Source: JBCCTX01 sp965263105 (lineage in GTDB: Bacteria; Bacteroidota; Bacteroidia; J057). From it: 64,000 nt of DNA. This document shows positions 1 through 9,602 of the stretch, in pieces (position 1 is the first letter of the stretch; each line of letters opens with the position of its first letter). The DNA lies in NCBI GenBank assembly GCA_965263105.1, contig CBDHGL010000003.1, positions 1,302,001 to 1,366,000 on the forward strand, read 5' to 3'. A program made the position numbers and the translations under genes. The notes under the pieces are model-generated. The model was not told the origin of the DNA and did no database searches. It saw only the letters and a program-made list of their open reading frames with translations.

Positions 1-236
1 AAATCGTGCCACAACTGAAGGCGGGCTTTCAAGGCCGAACGATCATCGGCGTATTGTTCTTCATTGAGAAAAATTTGCTTCCGGGCTTTCCGCTTTGGAT
101 CCAGGTTTTCTACCCCTTTGATGGTTGTTTCAATGATATCGAAGCCTCCAAACTTATTGAGTTTTTGGGTAGATTCTTGCAGCTGTTGTACGGCAATTTC
201 TGCCTGCTGTTGTTGGTCTTGTTCTTTTTCGGCCAT
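1..236 (-). CDS. tssC: T6SS contractile sheath large subunit TssC/VipB, N-terminal part (runs off the window)
   Basis: Reading the minus strand from the ATG at 236 gives an open frame to the window edge, about 78 residues. After a Gln/Glu-rich start comes a stretch with FGGFDIIETTIKGVENL and then KARKQIFL. These are the hallmarks of the N-terminus of Bacteroidota TssC (VipB), the large subunit of the contractile sheath that polymerises with TssB in the cytoplasm. The gene starts 40 bp downstream of the tssB stop on the same strand, and clpV lies upstream of tssB, so the three form one transcription unit. Only the start is visible. The identity rests on this motif and on the neighbours. Confidence 0.85.
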   Translation of the reverse strand, partial: MAEKEQDQQQQAEIAVQQLQESTQKLNKFGGFDIIETTIKGVENLDPKRKARKQIFLNEEQYADDRSALKARLQLWHD

Positions 237-276
237 ATATAGAAATATTAACGCTAGTCTGAATTAGGAAAAAAAA

Positions 277-735
277 TTACGCTCCGGTAGTTTCAAGTTC
301 TTGAATCATGCTTTTCAAGGCAGCCAAGTAGGCTTCTTTCGAATCTGGGTCGGCAAGGAGTTTTTGTAGGACCTTATTGGATCGGAGGTACTTGATAAAC
401 AACCTATAATTGTCTTGTTGGCGTTGAAGGTCTTGAAGAAAACTACTCTGTGAGATAACCCCCTTTTTGCCAAAGTCACCAATATTTTTAAACTCAATCT
501 CTTCCTCCTTACCGGATCCATCTTCCGTTTCAAATTCAACCTCAATTTTGGGTTTAAAATGTTCGAACACTTGTTCCATATTGGTGAGGCCATAGGCAAT
601 CTCGGGCTTTACCGGAGCATCTGAAGTCAACTGCTCCACCATCAAGGTACGGTTTTGAGCAATCTCAGAAATGGCTTCACTAACTTCGGTGGGACGGACC
701 TGGCCGCCTATTCCACTGATATCAAAGTCTGACAT
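277..735 (-). CDS. tssB: T6SS contractile sheath small subunit TssB/VipA
   Basis: This 152-residue soluble protein has no signal peptide. Its size and layout match TssB (VipA): an extended N-terminal strand region, a central stretch LTNMEQVFEHFKPKIEVEFE (about residues 50-70), and a helical C-terminus containing the FLQDLQRQQDNYRLFIKYL region. TssB pairs with TssC to build the sheath whose contraction fires the T6SS needle. It lies between clpV (66 bp upstream) and tssC (40 bp downstream). Bacteroidota systems of this type (T6SS-iii) have divergent sequences, so the call relies on combined length, helical C-terminus and order. The ATG at 735 is the only reasonable start. Confidence 0.85.
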   Translation of the reverse strand: MSDFDISGIGGQVRPTEVSEAISEIAQNRTLMVEQLTSDAPVKPEIAYGLTNMEQVFEHFKPKIEVEFETEDGSGKEEEIEFKNIGDFGKKGVISQSSFLQDLQRQQDNYRLFIKYLRSNKVLQKLLADPDSKEAYLAALKSMIQELETTGA

Positions 736-800
736 ATTTAATTAAGTTAATGTTTAGTGCAATGTAATGTAGCAAATGGAAAAATAATTCTACTTGCATA

Positions 801-3293
801 TTATAAAATTTCCCAAGCGAGTGTTTCCCCCTCTTTTTTATCTACTTCCAATTTCCCTCCTTTTTGCAATTCACCCGAAATAATCATTTTGGAGATGGGT
901 CTTCTAAGCCGATTTCGTATAACGCCCAGTAAGGGCCTAGCGCCAAATTTGGGGGTAAAGCCTTCATAGGCAAGCATCTTTTTTGCCTCGTCTGAAATTT
1001 CAAAAGAAATGCCCTGCTTTTCCAGGGTTTTGACGAGCCCCTTGAGGTGAATCTCAAATATTCTTACAATAACCTCCTCCGTAATAGGGGAGAAGGGAAC
1101 AATTTCTGTCAATCTTCCTAGGAATTCCGGCCGAAAATAATCAGCCATTATCTCCTTGATTTTATTGGTGTCTGGGATATTCCCACTATTAAATTGATCT
1201 ACAATCCATTGACTCCCAATATTGGAAGTGAAGAGAACAATGGCATTAGAGAAATCTCCTTCTTTCCCAAGCTTATCATGTAATTTTCCTTCATCAAGAA
1301 TCTGGAGGAAGATGTCAAATACAGAGGAATGGGCTTTCTCTATCTCATCAAAAAGAACTACTGCATAAGGTTTCTGGCGTATTTTATTCACCAATAAGCC
1401 TCCTTCCTTATACCCCACATATCCAGGAGGGGCACCATATAGTAAGGCAGCAGAATGTTCTTCTTTGAACTCAGACATGTCAAATCGAATCAAAGCCGTC
1501 TCGTCATTGAATAAGAAATCTGCTAATGATTTGGCTAATTCGGTTTTTCCTGTCCCCGTAGGTCCAGAGAAAAAGAAGGATCCTATAGGCTGACCCGGTT
1601 TGTTCATGCCAGAGCGCGATTCCAAAATCGCATCAGCAATAGTTTTAAGTGCATGGTCCTGACCAATGACCCGTTTTTTCAAAACGTCTTCCATATTGAG
1701 CAACTTCTCTCGCTCCTGGGTCTGAATCTTTCCCAAGGGAATACCCGTTTTGAACGAGACCATAGCCGCTATATCCATGGGATCAACCTGCTCTTTTTTG
1801 ACAGTAGATAGGTCTTTTAGTTTTTGAATTTTAGTGCCGAGGTGAGACTTCAGGAGATCCCATTGTTCCAGCGTATTGGGATCCAATTCATCATCTAACT
1901 GTCCCAATAGAATAGGACTCACTTTGTCTTCAACGAGTTTGTGAAACCACTGCAGATCAGCAAGGCTATCAGCCATCCCTTCCCCTTCTACAGGAGTGAA
2001 TTGGGATAATTCGACTTCCAATTCTCCGAGCACTTCCCCAGAAGTATCATTCATCAATCTTATGGCGGCCATGGTCCGATCGACCAGGTCTATGGCCGCA
2101 TCCGGTAACCTTCGATCCTTGATGTAGCGCTTAGAAAATTGAACCGAGGCTTTTAGTGCATCTGGATGGACGGGAGTTTCGTGGTGTTCCTCATATTTGG
2201 GGAGTAGGGTTTGCAGCATTCGAATCGCCGTAGTAACATCGGGTTCATCTACCTTTAATAGTTCGAAGCGTCGGTTGAAGGCTTCGTCGGCTTCGATAAA
2301 CTCTCGATACTCATCTTGGGTGGTAGCTCCTATCATGGTAATTTCTCCTCTTGCCAGTTCTGGCTTAAGCAAATTGGCCACCCCTCCTCCTACAGCTCCT
2401 TTGGGGTCTAATAGAACGTGAATTTCGTCCACAAAAAGGATAGCCTTCTCAAACTGCTTGACCTCCTTCAAGATTTTTTTGATTCGATCCTCCACCTCTC
2501 CTTTGTAAGAAGCTCCAGCCACCAAGGAGCCTACATCTAGTTCGAAGATGAGGGCATTTTTTAGATTTTCAGGTACATTTTCTTCTATAATATTGAGCGC
2601 AAAGCCATCTACCAGGGCAGTCTTGCCTACACCCGGTTCACCAACGACTAGTACATTAGGCTTTGTACGTCTTCCCAAAATTTCAGCGATCATTCGCGTT
2701 TCTCGGTCCCTTCCCACTATAGGGTCTATTTTTCCTTCCTTGGCCCAAGCTGTTTTGTCATTGCAGTACTTTAACAGGGCTTGCCCACTTGCCAAAGCGC
2801 TTTGGCCGGGATCATGGGTAGCCGACCCATTATCGGGCTGGAGGGCATTGGCCACCGAAATTTCTTGCAGACTCGCCTCCAAAAGCAATTGCTCCGTGAG
2901 GGGGAAGGTCTTTAGCTGCTCTGGCGTGAAGGCAATGTTCGGTTTGGTGAGGGCGATTAAAATGGCCATAGGCGTTATCACCTCTTTGGACAATTTCATC
3001 CGCACAATATCGGCAGTCTCTAAGGTCAACTGGGCCGCCGCATCGGCTCTGGGTTCTTCCACCCCTCTGCCAGATTTTGGATACATTTCCAAACGGACAT
3101 CTGCCCAGTCTCTTAGGTAATGAATATCTTGCCCCATAGCGACCAACTGAGTTGCCAAGCCCACTTCATTGTGAAGAATGGCCTTGAGTAGGTGTGCTGG
3201 AGAAAAATTGGCGTGTTGGAATTCTTTTGCAATAGCTTGCGCTATCTCAATGGCCTCCAAAACTTCTGGTGTATATGCATAGGCTGTGGGCAT
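801..3293 (-). CDS. clpV: T6SS ClpV-type AAA+ ATPase (TssH)
   Basis: This is an 830-residue double-AAA+ unfoldase of the ClpB/ClpV family. An N-terminal Clp_N double repeat (about 1-145) is followed by AAA-1, with Walker A GEPGVGKT at 218-225 and Walker B ILFVDE at 285-290. A middle region follows, then AAA-2 with Walker A GPTGTGKT at 577-584 and Walker B VVLFDE at 645-650, and a C-terminal small domain. Both ATPase sites look intact. ClpV disassembles contracted TssB/TssC sheaths so the subunits can be reused. Directly downstream tssB and tssC make ClpV far more likely than housekeeping ClpB. The gene is divergent from the TPR/Rhs unit across a 243-bp gap that must hold promoters for both. 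Confidence 0.88.
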   Translation of the reverse strand: MPTAYAYTPEVLEAIEIAQAIAKEFQHANFSPAHLLKAILHNEVGLATQLVAMGQDIHYLRDWADVRLEMYPKSGRGVEEPRADAAAQLTLETADIVRMKLSKEVITPMAILIALTKPNIAFTPEQLKTFPLTEQLLLEASLQEISVANALQPDNGSATHDPGQSALASGQALLKYCNDKTAWAKEGKIDPIVGRDRETRMIAEILGRRTKPNVLVVGEPGVGKTALVDGFALNIIEENVPENLKNALIFELDVGSLVAGASYKGEVEDRIKKILKEVKQFEKAILFVDEIHVLLDPKGAVGGGVANLLKPELARGEITMIGATTQDEYREFIEADEAFNRRFELLKVDEPDVTTAIRMLQTLLPKYEEHHETPVHPDALKASVQFSKRYIKDRRLPDAAIDLVDRTMAAIRLMNDTSGEVLGELEVELSQFTPVEGEGMADSLADLQWFHKLVEDKVSPILLGQLDDELDPNTLEQWDLLKSHLGTKIQKLKDLSTVKKEQVDPMDIAAMVSFKTGIPLGKIQTQEREKLLNMEDVLKKRVIGQDHALKTIADAILESRSGMNKPGQPIGSFFFSGPTGTGKTELAKSLADFLFNDETALIRFDMSEFKEEHSAALLYGAPPGYVGYKEGGLLVNKIRQKPYAVVLFDEIEKAHSSVFDIFLQILDEGKLHDKLGKEGDFSNAIVLFTSNIGSQWIVDQFNSGNIPDTNKIKEIMADYFRPEFLGRLTEIVPFSPITEEVIVRIFEIHLKGLVKTLEKQGISFEISDEAKKMLAYEGFTPKFGARPLLGVIRNRLRRPISKMIISGELQKGGKLEVDKKEGETLAWEIL

Positions 3294-3536
3294 AGACGAA
3301 GTGTTTTCAATAAGACGTACAAATAGCTAAGATTCCCTGCTTGTTTTTATTAGACGAATCTTAAAGAAAAATATCAAGAAGAGTTTTGTTTTTTGCTAAT
3401 CCGAGTATAAGCTAACAATAAGCCGGAATTAATACCAAATACTCGTCTGATTTTTTAGGAAATTGTCTTATATTTTTCCAAGGCATATTATATTTTATTC
3501 AGAAATTTTCCCCAACTTCCCTAAAAAGTTCACCTT
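3294..3536. promoter_or_regulatory. Divergent intergenic region between the T6SS sheath operon and the Rhs unit
   Basis: This 243-bp A+T-rich spacer separates clpV (minus) from the TPR gene (plus). It must contain both promoters. Several TTG and TA-rich stretches resemble the Bacteroidota -33/-7 pattern (for example around 3460-3480), but none matches the consensus cleanly, so no exact site is claimed. Confidence 0.35.
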
Positions 3537-4898
3537 GTGAATACAGAAAACTACCCTACGGCTCTCTCTGCTTTATTAGACCAATTAGCCGATGATTGGG
3601 AAGCAGGTGCCTATCTAGATCAGATTCGTATATTCCGATGGAAAGTAAAAACGGAAAACTACCGGGTAATTGAAACTTTTGTAGAACGCGAATCCTCCGA
3701 AGCAGGGGTTTTGCCACATATTTTCATTCGGTTTGAAACAGCTTTCCAGTTTGCCGATCAGTATGGCAAGGAGTTACAGCAGGCGTTTCGGGCAATGGTA
3801 CACGAGGATAGGAAGTGGTTGGAGGAAGAGGGGCTCGAAATGAAATGGGAAGGGGTGAAAGGCCAGCAAGGTACCCATACTTCTCAATACTTGGTTAACG
3901 AATTAAGTACCTTTGCCAGGATAAATGAGTTGGAAGAAAGCCTCCTTGTAGCCTTTTTGGTCCCCAAAGAAATTGCCGATGTCGATGCGTGGAAAAATTG
4001 GGTGGTAGATGCGGGAGATTCAGGTATTCCCGCAAATGTTCGTCTATTGATCGTAGATACAGAAGAGGAACCCATATTTGAAGAGCTAAGTCAGCAAAAC
4101 TCCTTGTTTATTTACAGTTCCCAGCCTAACCTGGATTTGGAGGCGGTAATGGAGGAATTGGCTGCAATGGGAGATAAAAATGATCCAGGGGTTCAGTACA
4201 GAATGGCCTTTGTGCGCCTTACTCAAGCAGCGGGGAAGGCCGATTGGAAGGGAATCCGCACCTATTCCGGGGAAGCTTCTACCATTGCCCGAAAGGAAAA
4301 CTGGCCGCACTTGGTGGCTACTGTGCACATGACGGTAGCGGGTGCAGAAACGCAAGATGAGCGGTATGAAGATGCACGGGAAAATTACCAAAAGGCCTTA
4401 GATGAAGCGCTAGTCGGGCAGAAAGATATTGAAGGGCAGGATGAATATGTACGAATGGCCTGTGGGAAGGTGGCTATTCAGGCACTCTTGGGTCAGGGTA
4501 CGGCTTATATAGCCGTTAATGAATATACGCATGCAGCTCATACCTATGAGATGGCGGCTACCTATGCCAAGCAGTTTGAGGGAGAGGAGGGGCCACCACC
4601 CGAAGAAATGGATTCTCAATATGCCCTCTATTGCTTAGAAGCTTGGCGGATGGCAGCTTACTGTAGAGAAGCTGAGAAACAATATCAGGAAGCTTGGGAA
4701 TGCAACGAAAAGGCCTTGGAAGCGGGAAGTAAATTGAATGAACAAAGTCGGATGCATTCCACCTTGCCCTATGTAGGTCAGGCCTTGTTACGCCTTACCC
4801 AGAAAACGGGCAATCACGACCAACACTATCCGCTCGAAGAGCGTCTAAATGCCTTGTTGGGGGAAGGATGGGAAGAAAAAGTGGCGCAAAGAAGTTAA
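3537..4898 (+). CDS. TPR-like cytoplasmic protein upstream of Rhs, candidate T6SS effector adaptor
   Basis: This 453-residue soluble protein has no signal peptide or membrane segment and starts at GTG. The N-terminal half (about 1-215) is mixed alpha/beta and matches nothing I recognise. The C-terminal half (about 225-430) is a run of helical TPR-like repeats with patterns such as YEDARENYQKALDEA and YTHAAHTYEMAATYA. It ends 41 bp before the PAAR-Rhs gene, on the same strand. In other T6SS lineages the gene just upstream of an Rhs effector is often its loading adaptor (Eag, DUF4123 or DUF2169 proteins). By position this protein may fill that role in a Bacteroidota T6SS. That role is inferred and not shown by sequence homology. 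Confidence 0.6.
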   Translation: MNTENYPTALSALLDQLADDWEAGAYLDQIRIFRWKVKTENYRVIETFVERESSEAGVLPHIFIRFETAFQFADQYGKELQQAFRAMVHEDRKWLEEEGLEMKWEGVKGQQGTHTSQYLVNELSTFARINELEESLLVAFLVPKEIADVDAWKNWVVDAGDSGIPANVRLLIVDTEEEPIFEELSQQNSLFIYSSQPNLDLEAVMEELAAMGDKNDPGVQYRMAFVRLTQAAGKADWKGIRTYSGEASTIARKENWPHLVATVHMTVAGAETQDERYEDARENYQKALDEALVGQKDIEGQDEYVRMACGKVAIQALLGQGTAYIAVNEYTHAAHTYEMAATYAKQFEGEEGPPPEEMDSQYALYCLEAWRMAAYCREAEKQYQEAWECNEKALEAGSKLNEQSRMHSTLPYVGQALLRLTQKTGNHDQHYPLEERLNALLGEGWEEKVAQRS

Positions 4899-4939
4899 GC
4901 GAATATCGATCACGTTTTGACCATGAATAAAAAGATCCT

Positions 4940-7900
4940 ATGATTGCTGGAAAAATGCTAGACCCCGTAGTGGGAGTCGACATCCATATCATCCAACCTC
5001 CAGGCCCTGTGCCTCCAGTGCCGATTCCGCATCCCTTCATCGGAATGGTGGTAGATCCTATGGATTTGGCCCCTATTATAGGAGCTACCGTTATGATCAA
5101 CGGGATGCCCCGTGCCACAGCCGGCACAGGGTGTAAGAACTTACCCCCTCATATTCCTATTGGGGGAACCTTCATCAAGCCCCCAGGAAATGAAGGGGAA
5201 ATATTCATGGGAAGCGCTACGGTACTTGCCGATGGTTCACCTTTGAGTTTTCTGGCCTTGCCTGTACTGAGCTGTAGTGATATAGGGATGCCTCCTCCTC
5301 CAAGGCCTAAGAAAAAAGGAGGTGCTAAAAGCCTGGCCTTACCAACAACTGTACTGATGGCCATCCCCGCGGGGATGCCGGTGATGGTAGGAGGACCTCC
5401 TACTATAGATATGATGGCCATGGCCATGAAGGCAGGGATGGCAGGCCTAGGGAAGGCCTTTAAGAAGTTGAAGGCCACCAAAGCGATGAAGAAGGCATCG
5501 GATAAAATTCACGATGCCGCTGAAGCCGCTATGAAGAAGATGAAGGTGCCCAAAAATGCCCGTAACAAAGTCCACAAAGGTATCTGTTCAGTGACGGGGC
5601 ACCCGGTTGATATTGCCTCGGGTAAAGTATTTACCGATCAAGTAGATTTTGAAATACCAGGCCCTATTCCCTTGAAATGGGAGCGTACCTGGTTCTCTAC
5701 CTCTATCTATGATGGTCCCTTAGGTCACGGTTGGCACCATAGCTATGACATGGGAATGGTTATAGATGAGGCAGCAGGCTATGTGGCTGTTAAGCTGAAT
5801 GATGGGCGCAATGTAAGCTTCCCCACCTTGGAAGTAGGAGACGACGCCTTTGACCGGCAGGAGAAGTTATCTTTATTCAAGGATGAAGAGGGTTATTATT
5901 TACGGGATAGGGATCGCCTGTACTACCGTTTTGGCTTAGCACGTAACGGCATCAAGCCCTTGGCCAGCATTTCTAATGGCCCTGGCTTCAAGATCGAATT
6001 TTCCTATACACTTCAAGGACATTTGAAGCAGATAACAGATAGCGCCAATCGAGTATTCACCATGGATACAGATGGGTCAGGTCGGATTACAGCCATTCAT
6101 GCGCCGCATCCCGATAAAGAGGGAGAGACCTTTCCTATTATGCGCTATGCCTATGACAGCTTTGGGGATATGGTGAAGGCCACAGATGCCTTAGATCATT
6201 CCTTTACCTTCGAATACAACAATCATCTATTGGTCCAGGAGACCAATCGCAATGGGCTCAGTTTTTACTTTGAATATGATGGGGTAGACTCAAGTGCCAA
6301 GTGTGTTCACACTTGGGGAGATGGAGGCATTTACGATCATAAGCTAACCTATGCTGGTGGGATGACTATCGTGGAGAATTCTTTGGGGTATAAGACAACA
6401 CATTTTCACGATGGGGCGGTGGTTTATAAAAGGATTGATGCGATGGGGGGAGAGTACCTGACTAGATTTAATGATTTTTATGAAATAGTTGAGGAGGTTG
6501 ATCCATTGTATAGGACTACCCAATATGAATATGATGCTCGTGGCAATCGAGTTAGTTTTATTTACCCAGATGGGAGTTCATTGAAGTTATCTTATGAAGA
6601 TGACCGTTTAGTTGCAGCTATAGACCAACTAGAGGGACAGTGGATATGGAATTATGATGAAAACCACTTACTAAACTCTCGAGTGGATTGCTTGGGGCGA
6701 TCCCAATCCTTCGCGTATAGTGATGGATTATTATCAAGGATAGTCGATTTTGATGGCGAGACTATTAATCTTGAATATGACAATACCTTCAATTTGAGTC
6801 TACTTAGTTCAAGAGGAAACATTAAAAATTCGTGGAAATATGATTCATTAGGAAGGACCAAAACTATTTTTGACTCCCTTAATAATTCCCAAGAAAAAGA
6901 ATACAATTTAGTTGGAAGGGTCGTAAAAATAAAGGAGCCTGATGGCAATAAAAGAGTCATGGACTACGACCCAGAAGGGAATCTGATTTGGATAAAAGAT
7001 TTACATTTTGAACTAAAGTATGATTATCAAGGTATGAACCTTGTAAGATCAAAAACTGAGGGAGGGAATAAGATTAGCTATGAGTATGATTTGGAGGAGA
7101 ATCTAATTGGGATAATTAACGAAAAAGGAGCTAAATATAGGTTAGAGTTAGACGCAAATGGTAACTTAGAAGTTGAGTCTGGTTTTGATGGTATAAGGCG
7201 GTACTATAAAAGGGATAAAGCAGGGCAAATAAGTTCTATCCTCAATGCTATAGGAATTGAAACCCAATATACGTATGATGAATTTGGCAGAGTTACGGAG
7301 ACAAGGCATTCAAATGGGGAGTGGGAAAAATACGAGTTCAGACCTGATGGAGAGCTAATCTCTACGCAAAACAGTCATACTAAAGTTTCATTTTCCAAAG
7401 ATTTAATGGGAAATGTTACAGAAGAAAAACAAGGAGAATTTTCCGTCTATTCAAAATATGATCTATTAGGTTCCAGGGTTGAACTTCAATCCTCTCTTGG
7501 GGCAAGATTCAAGTTTTCTAGAGATATACTTGGAGATTTAACCAAGATAAGTATTAAGAGCCTATTTGAAAGTCCTACCTTTAGTTCCCCTGGAGAAATT
7601 GAGGACATTACCCATGAGGTTTTCATGAAAAGAGACAAACTAGGATTTGAGGTTGAAAGGAATTATCCAGGAAACATTACAACAAAGTGGAAAAGGGATA
7701 ATCTAGGAAGACCACTAAAGCAGGAAATTGAAACCTCAGGAATTCAACAATACACCAAATCTTACATATGGGAAGCTAATAATCGATTGAGGCAGATTAT
7801 TGAGAAGGATTCTAGATCTGTAAGCTATTTTCATGATAAAGCTGGGAACTTAGTTTCCTTAAAAAGTGCAGATGGAATTATGGAAAGGAGGGTTGGGAAT

Positions 7901-9073
7901 TTTCATAATAATAGTTCTAATGACCCAATTACAGACCCTGTTATGGGGATTGGAGGTCAAATAATGGAACAAGGGGGAAAAAAATACGAATATGATGCTA
8001 TCGGGAACCTTATAAAAAAGGTTGAGCCTAACGGCGAAGAATGGAATTATGAGTGGACAGCTTTCGGATTTTTGAAAAGTGTTACTCGTCCTGCCGGGGA
8101 GGTGGTATCTTTTATTTATGATTCATTGGGACGAAGAATCTCTAAAAATTTTAACGGTAAAACTACCAATTGGGTGTGGGATGGAGACAATTTATTACAC
8201 GAATGGACTGAAATCCAAGAAAAGGCCCAAATTAAGTTATCGAAGAAGGGAAAGATTAAGATTAGTAAAAGGGAACTCCAAAGTAAAGCAACCTTAGATC
8301 CTGGTTCAAATCTTAAATTCAAAGAAAAATCTAGCCTAATTACCTGGGTATTTGGAGATGATGGGTTAGAACCTATTGCAAAAGTTGCTGGGCAAAGAAT
8401 ATATAATATTCTATCCGACCACATGGGTACCCCGCAAAGGATGTATGACGAAAAAGGGGAAGAAGTATGGATTGGCAGGATGGATATTAATGGAAAATTG
8501 AGGGCCATTAAAGGTAAATCTACTGACTGTCCATTTCGATATCCAGGACAATATGAAGACGATGAAACAGGCCTCTATTATAATAGATTTCGATATTTTG
8601 ATCCAGACAATGGCCAATACATCAGTCAGGATCCGATAAGGCTTGCTAGTGATGTGTTAGAATTTTATGCATATGTTCCTGATTTTAACCTTTGGATAGA
8701 TCCCCTAGGGCTGGCTTTTGGCTCAGGAAAAGGACAACACACCGCCACCGTTCGAGTATTTGATACAGACGGTACAATGGTTCATGAGAGTGTTAGAAAA
8801 AGTGGGGATATGACTCCAGAGGAAAAGGCTCTAGGTTTTCCAAAATCTTCCTTAGCAACTCATACTGAAGCTAGAGCAGTTAAGCATACCCCTTTGACGG
8901 CTGGTCAAAGAATGGAAATTATAGGGCAGTACCCACCTTGCAACTCTTGTAAAGGGAAAATGAGGAAAGCTTCTGCTGGTGGAAAAATCATTGAATATAA
9001 ATGGACAGAGGATGGGGTTGATAGAAGGATGTATTATGAAGATGGGAAAAAGGTTAAAAGTAAATGTTATTAA
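4940..9073 (+). CDS. PAAR-Rhs polymorphic toxin with C-terminal deaminase-like domain
   Basis: This is a 1377-residue T6SS cargo protein. Residues 1-130 form a Pro/Gly-rich PAAR-like tip domain (HPFIGMVVDPMD, PPHIPIGGTF, IFMGSATVLADG). A helical Lys-rich linker follows. At about 215 comes a DUF6531-like entry (GHPVDIASGKVF), then many YD/RHS repeats that form the cocoon. The core ends in ETGLYYNRFRYFDPDNGQYI and WIDPLGLA near 1259. The last 118 residues are a separate domain with HTE (His1308, Glu1310) and PPCNSC (Cys1334, Cys1337). This HxE...PCxxC zinc signature marks the cytidine-deaminase superfamily. Toxin deaminases of the Pput_2613/SsdA or related groups carry it, but I cannot assign the subfamily. 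An immunity-like gene follows after 5 bp. From about 6465 onward the gene is visibly more A+T-rich than its 5' part. Confidence 0.88.
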   Translation: MIAGKMLDPVVGVDIHIIQPPGPVPPVPIPHPFIGMVVDPMDLAPIIGATVMINGMPRATAGTGCKNLPPHIPIGGTFIKPPGNEGEIFMGSATVLADGSPLSFLALPVLSCSDIGMPPPPRPKKKGGAKSLALPTTVLMAIPAGMPVMVGGPPTIDMMAMAMKAGMAGLGKAFKKLKATKAMKKASDKIHDAAEAAMKKMKVPKNARNKVHKGICSVTGHPVDIASGKVFTDQVDFEIPGPIPLKWERTWFSTSIYDGPLGHGWHHSYDMGMVIDEAAGYVAVKLNDGRNVSFPTLEVGDDAFDRQEKLSLFKDEEGYYLRDRDRLYYRFGLARNGIKPLASISNGPGFKIEFSYTLQGHLKQITDSANRVFTMDTDGSGRITAIHAPHPDKEGETFPIMRYAYDSFGDMVKATDALDHSFTFEYNNHLLVQETNRNGLSFYFEYDGVDSSAKCVHTWGDGGIYDHKLTYAGGMTIVENSLGYKTTHFHDGAVVYKRIDAMGGEYLTRFNDFYEIVEEVDPLYRTTQYEYDARGNRVSFIYPDGSSLKLSYEDDRLVAAIDQLEGQWIWNYDENHLLNSRVDCLGRSQSFAYSDGLLSRIVDFDGETINLEYDNTFNLSLLSSRGNIKNSWKYDSLGRTKTIFDSLNNSQEKEYNLVGRVVKIKEPDGNKRVMDYDPEGNLIWIKDLHFELKYDYQGMNLVRSKTEGGNKISYEYDLEENLIGIINEKGAKYRLELDANGNLEVESGFDGIRRYYKRDKAGQISSILNAIGIETQYTYDEFGRVTETRHSNGEWEKYEFRPDGELISTQNSHTKVSFSKDLMGNVTEEKQGEFSVYSKYDLLGSRVELQSSLGARFKFSRDILGDLTKISIKSLFESPTFSSPGEIEDITHEVFMKRDKLGFEVERNYPGNITTKWKRDNLGRPLKQEIETSGIQQYTKSYIWEANNRLRQIIEKDSRSVSYFHDKAGNLVSLKSADGIMERRVGNFHNNSSNDPITDPVMGIGGQIMEQGGKKYEYDAIGNLIKKVEPNGEEWNYEWTAFGFLKSVTRPAGEVVSFIYDSLGRRISKNFNGKTTNWVWDGDNLLHEWTEIQEKAQIKLSKKGKIKISKRELQSKATLDPGSNLKFKEKSSLITWVFGDDGLEPIAKVAGQRIYNILSDHMGTPQRMYDEKGEEVWIGRMDINGKLRAIKGKSTDCPFRYPGQYEDDETGLYYNRFRYFDPDNGQYISQDPIRLASDVLEFYAYVPDFNLWIDPLGLAFGSGKGQHTATVRVFDTDGTMVHESVRKSGDMTPEEKALGFPKSSLATHTEARAVKHTPLTAGQRMEIIGQYPPCNSCKGKMRKASAGGKIIEYKWTEDGVDRRMYYEDGKKVKSKCY

Positions 9074-9078
9074 GGTAA

Positions 9079-9462
9079 ATGAAAAAAGTAAAATTTGAGG
9101 CAAACTACATCATGTTTGAAATTAACAAAGATGAGGAATACAGAATGATTGCAATTGCTGATGATGAGTTTAATCAAGAGAACTATGTTGTTTTCCAAAA
9201 AGCCTTTGAGTTTGATGAACATGACGAAGAATTGGGGATGGATGGATATTATTTTGAAGTGAACAATCAAATGTATTCTGGATATAAATCTTGCAGATCT
9301 GTTAGGTTGTCAGAAAATTCTCTTGAGATCGAAATTGACCATAAGAAAATTGACGATATTTCCTTTGTCAAGATTGATGTTTCTGAAGTATTGATAAGTG
9401 AGGAAATGCTTGCGCAGTTTTTTGAGATTTTAGGAAAAGTTTTAACAGTAGTCAGGCAATAA
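9079..9462 (+). CDS. Probable immunity protein for the Rhs deaminase toxin
   Basis: This 127-residue acidic cytoplasmic protein has no signal peptide. It starts 5 bp after the stop of the Rhs toxin, the classic spacing for toxin-immunity pairs. It is rich in Asp/Glu and has an alternating strand pattern (FEVNNQMYSGYKSCRSVRLSENSLEIEI). That loosely recalls the Imm10-type immunity fold, but I cannot confirm the family by eye. Its expected job is to bind and block the C-terminal deaminase domain in the producing cell and its kin. The assignment rests on position, size and charge. Confidence 0.7.
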   Translation: MKKVKFEANYIMFEINKDEEYRMIAIADDEFNQENYVVFQKAFEFDEHDEELGMDGYYFEVNNQMYSGYKSCRSVRLSENSLEIEIDHKKIDDISFVKIDVSEVLISEEMLAQFFEILGKVLTVVRQ

Positions 9463-9602
9463 TCGGGCTTTTTTAGACTTCCTAATGTATGGGTTCCCAA
9501 GCCATGATAAATCCTATAACCCCGTTATCTGTCCCTACGTAGTTTTGCCTAATGCCACTCCCAGATTTTGTTCAATAATTTATTAACTAAATATCGTTAG
9601 CC

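Noticed and set aside
6..267. Two overlapping plus-strand ORFs at the window start
   Set aside because: They lie opposite the tssC start, which is clearly coding on the minus strand.
2548..3120. 190-aa plus-strand ORF
   Set aside because: It is antisense to the intact ClpV N-terminal and AAA-1 domains, rich in Ser/Arg as expected from a shadow frame.
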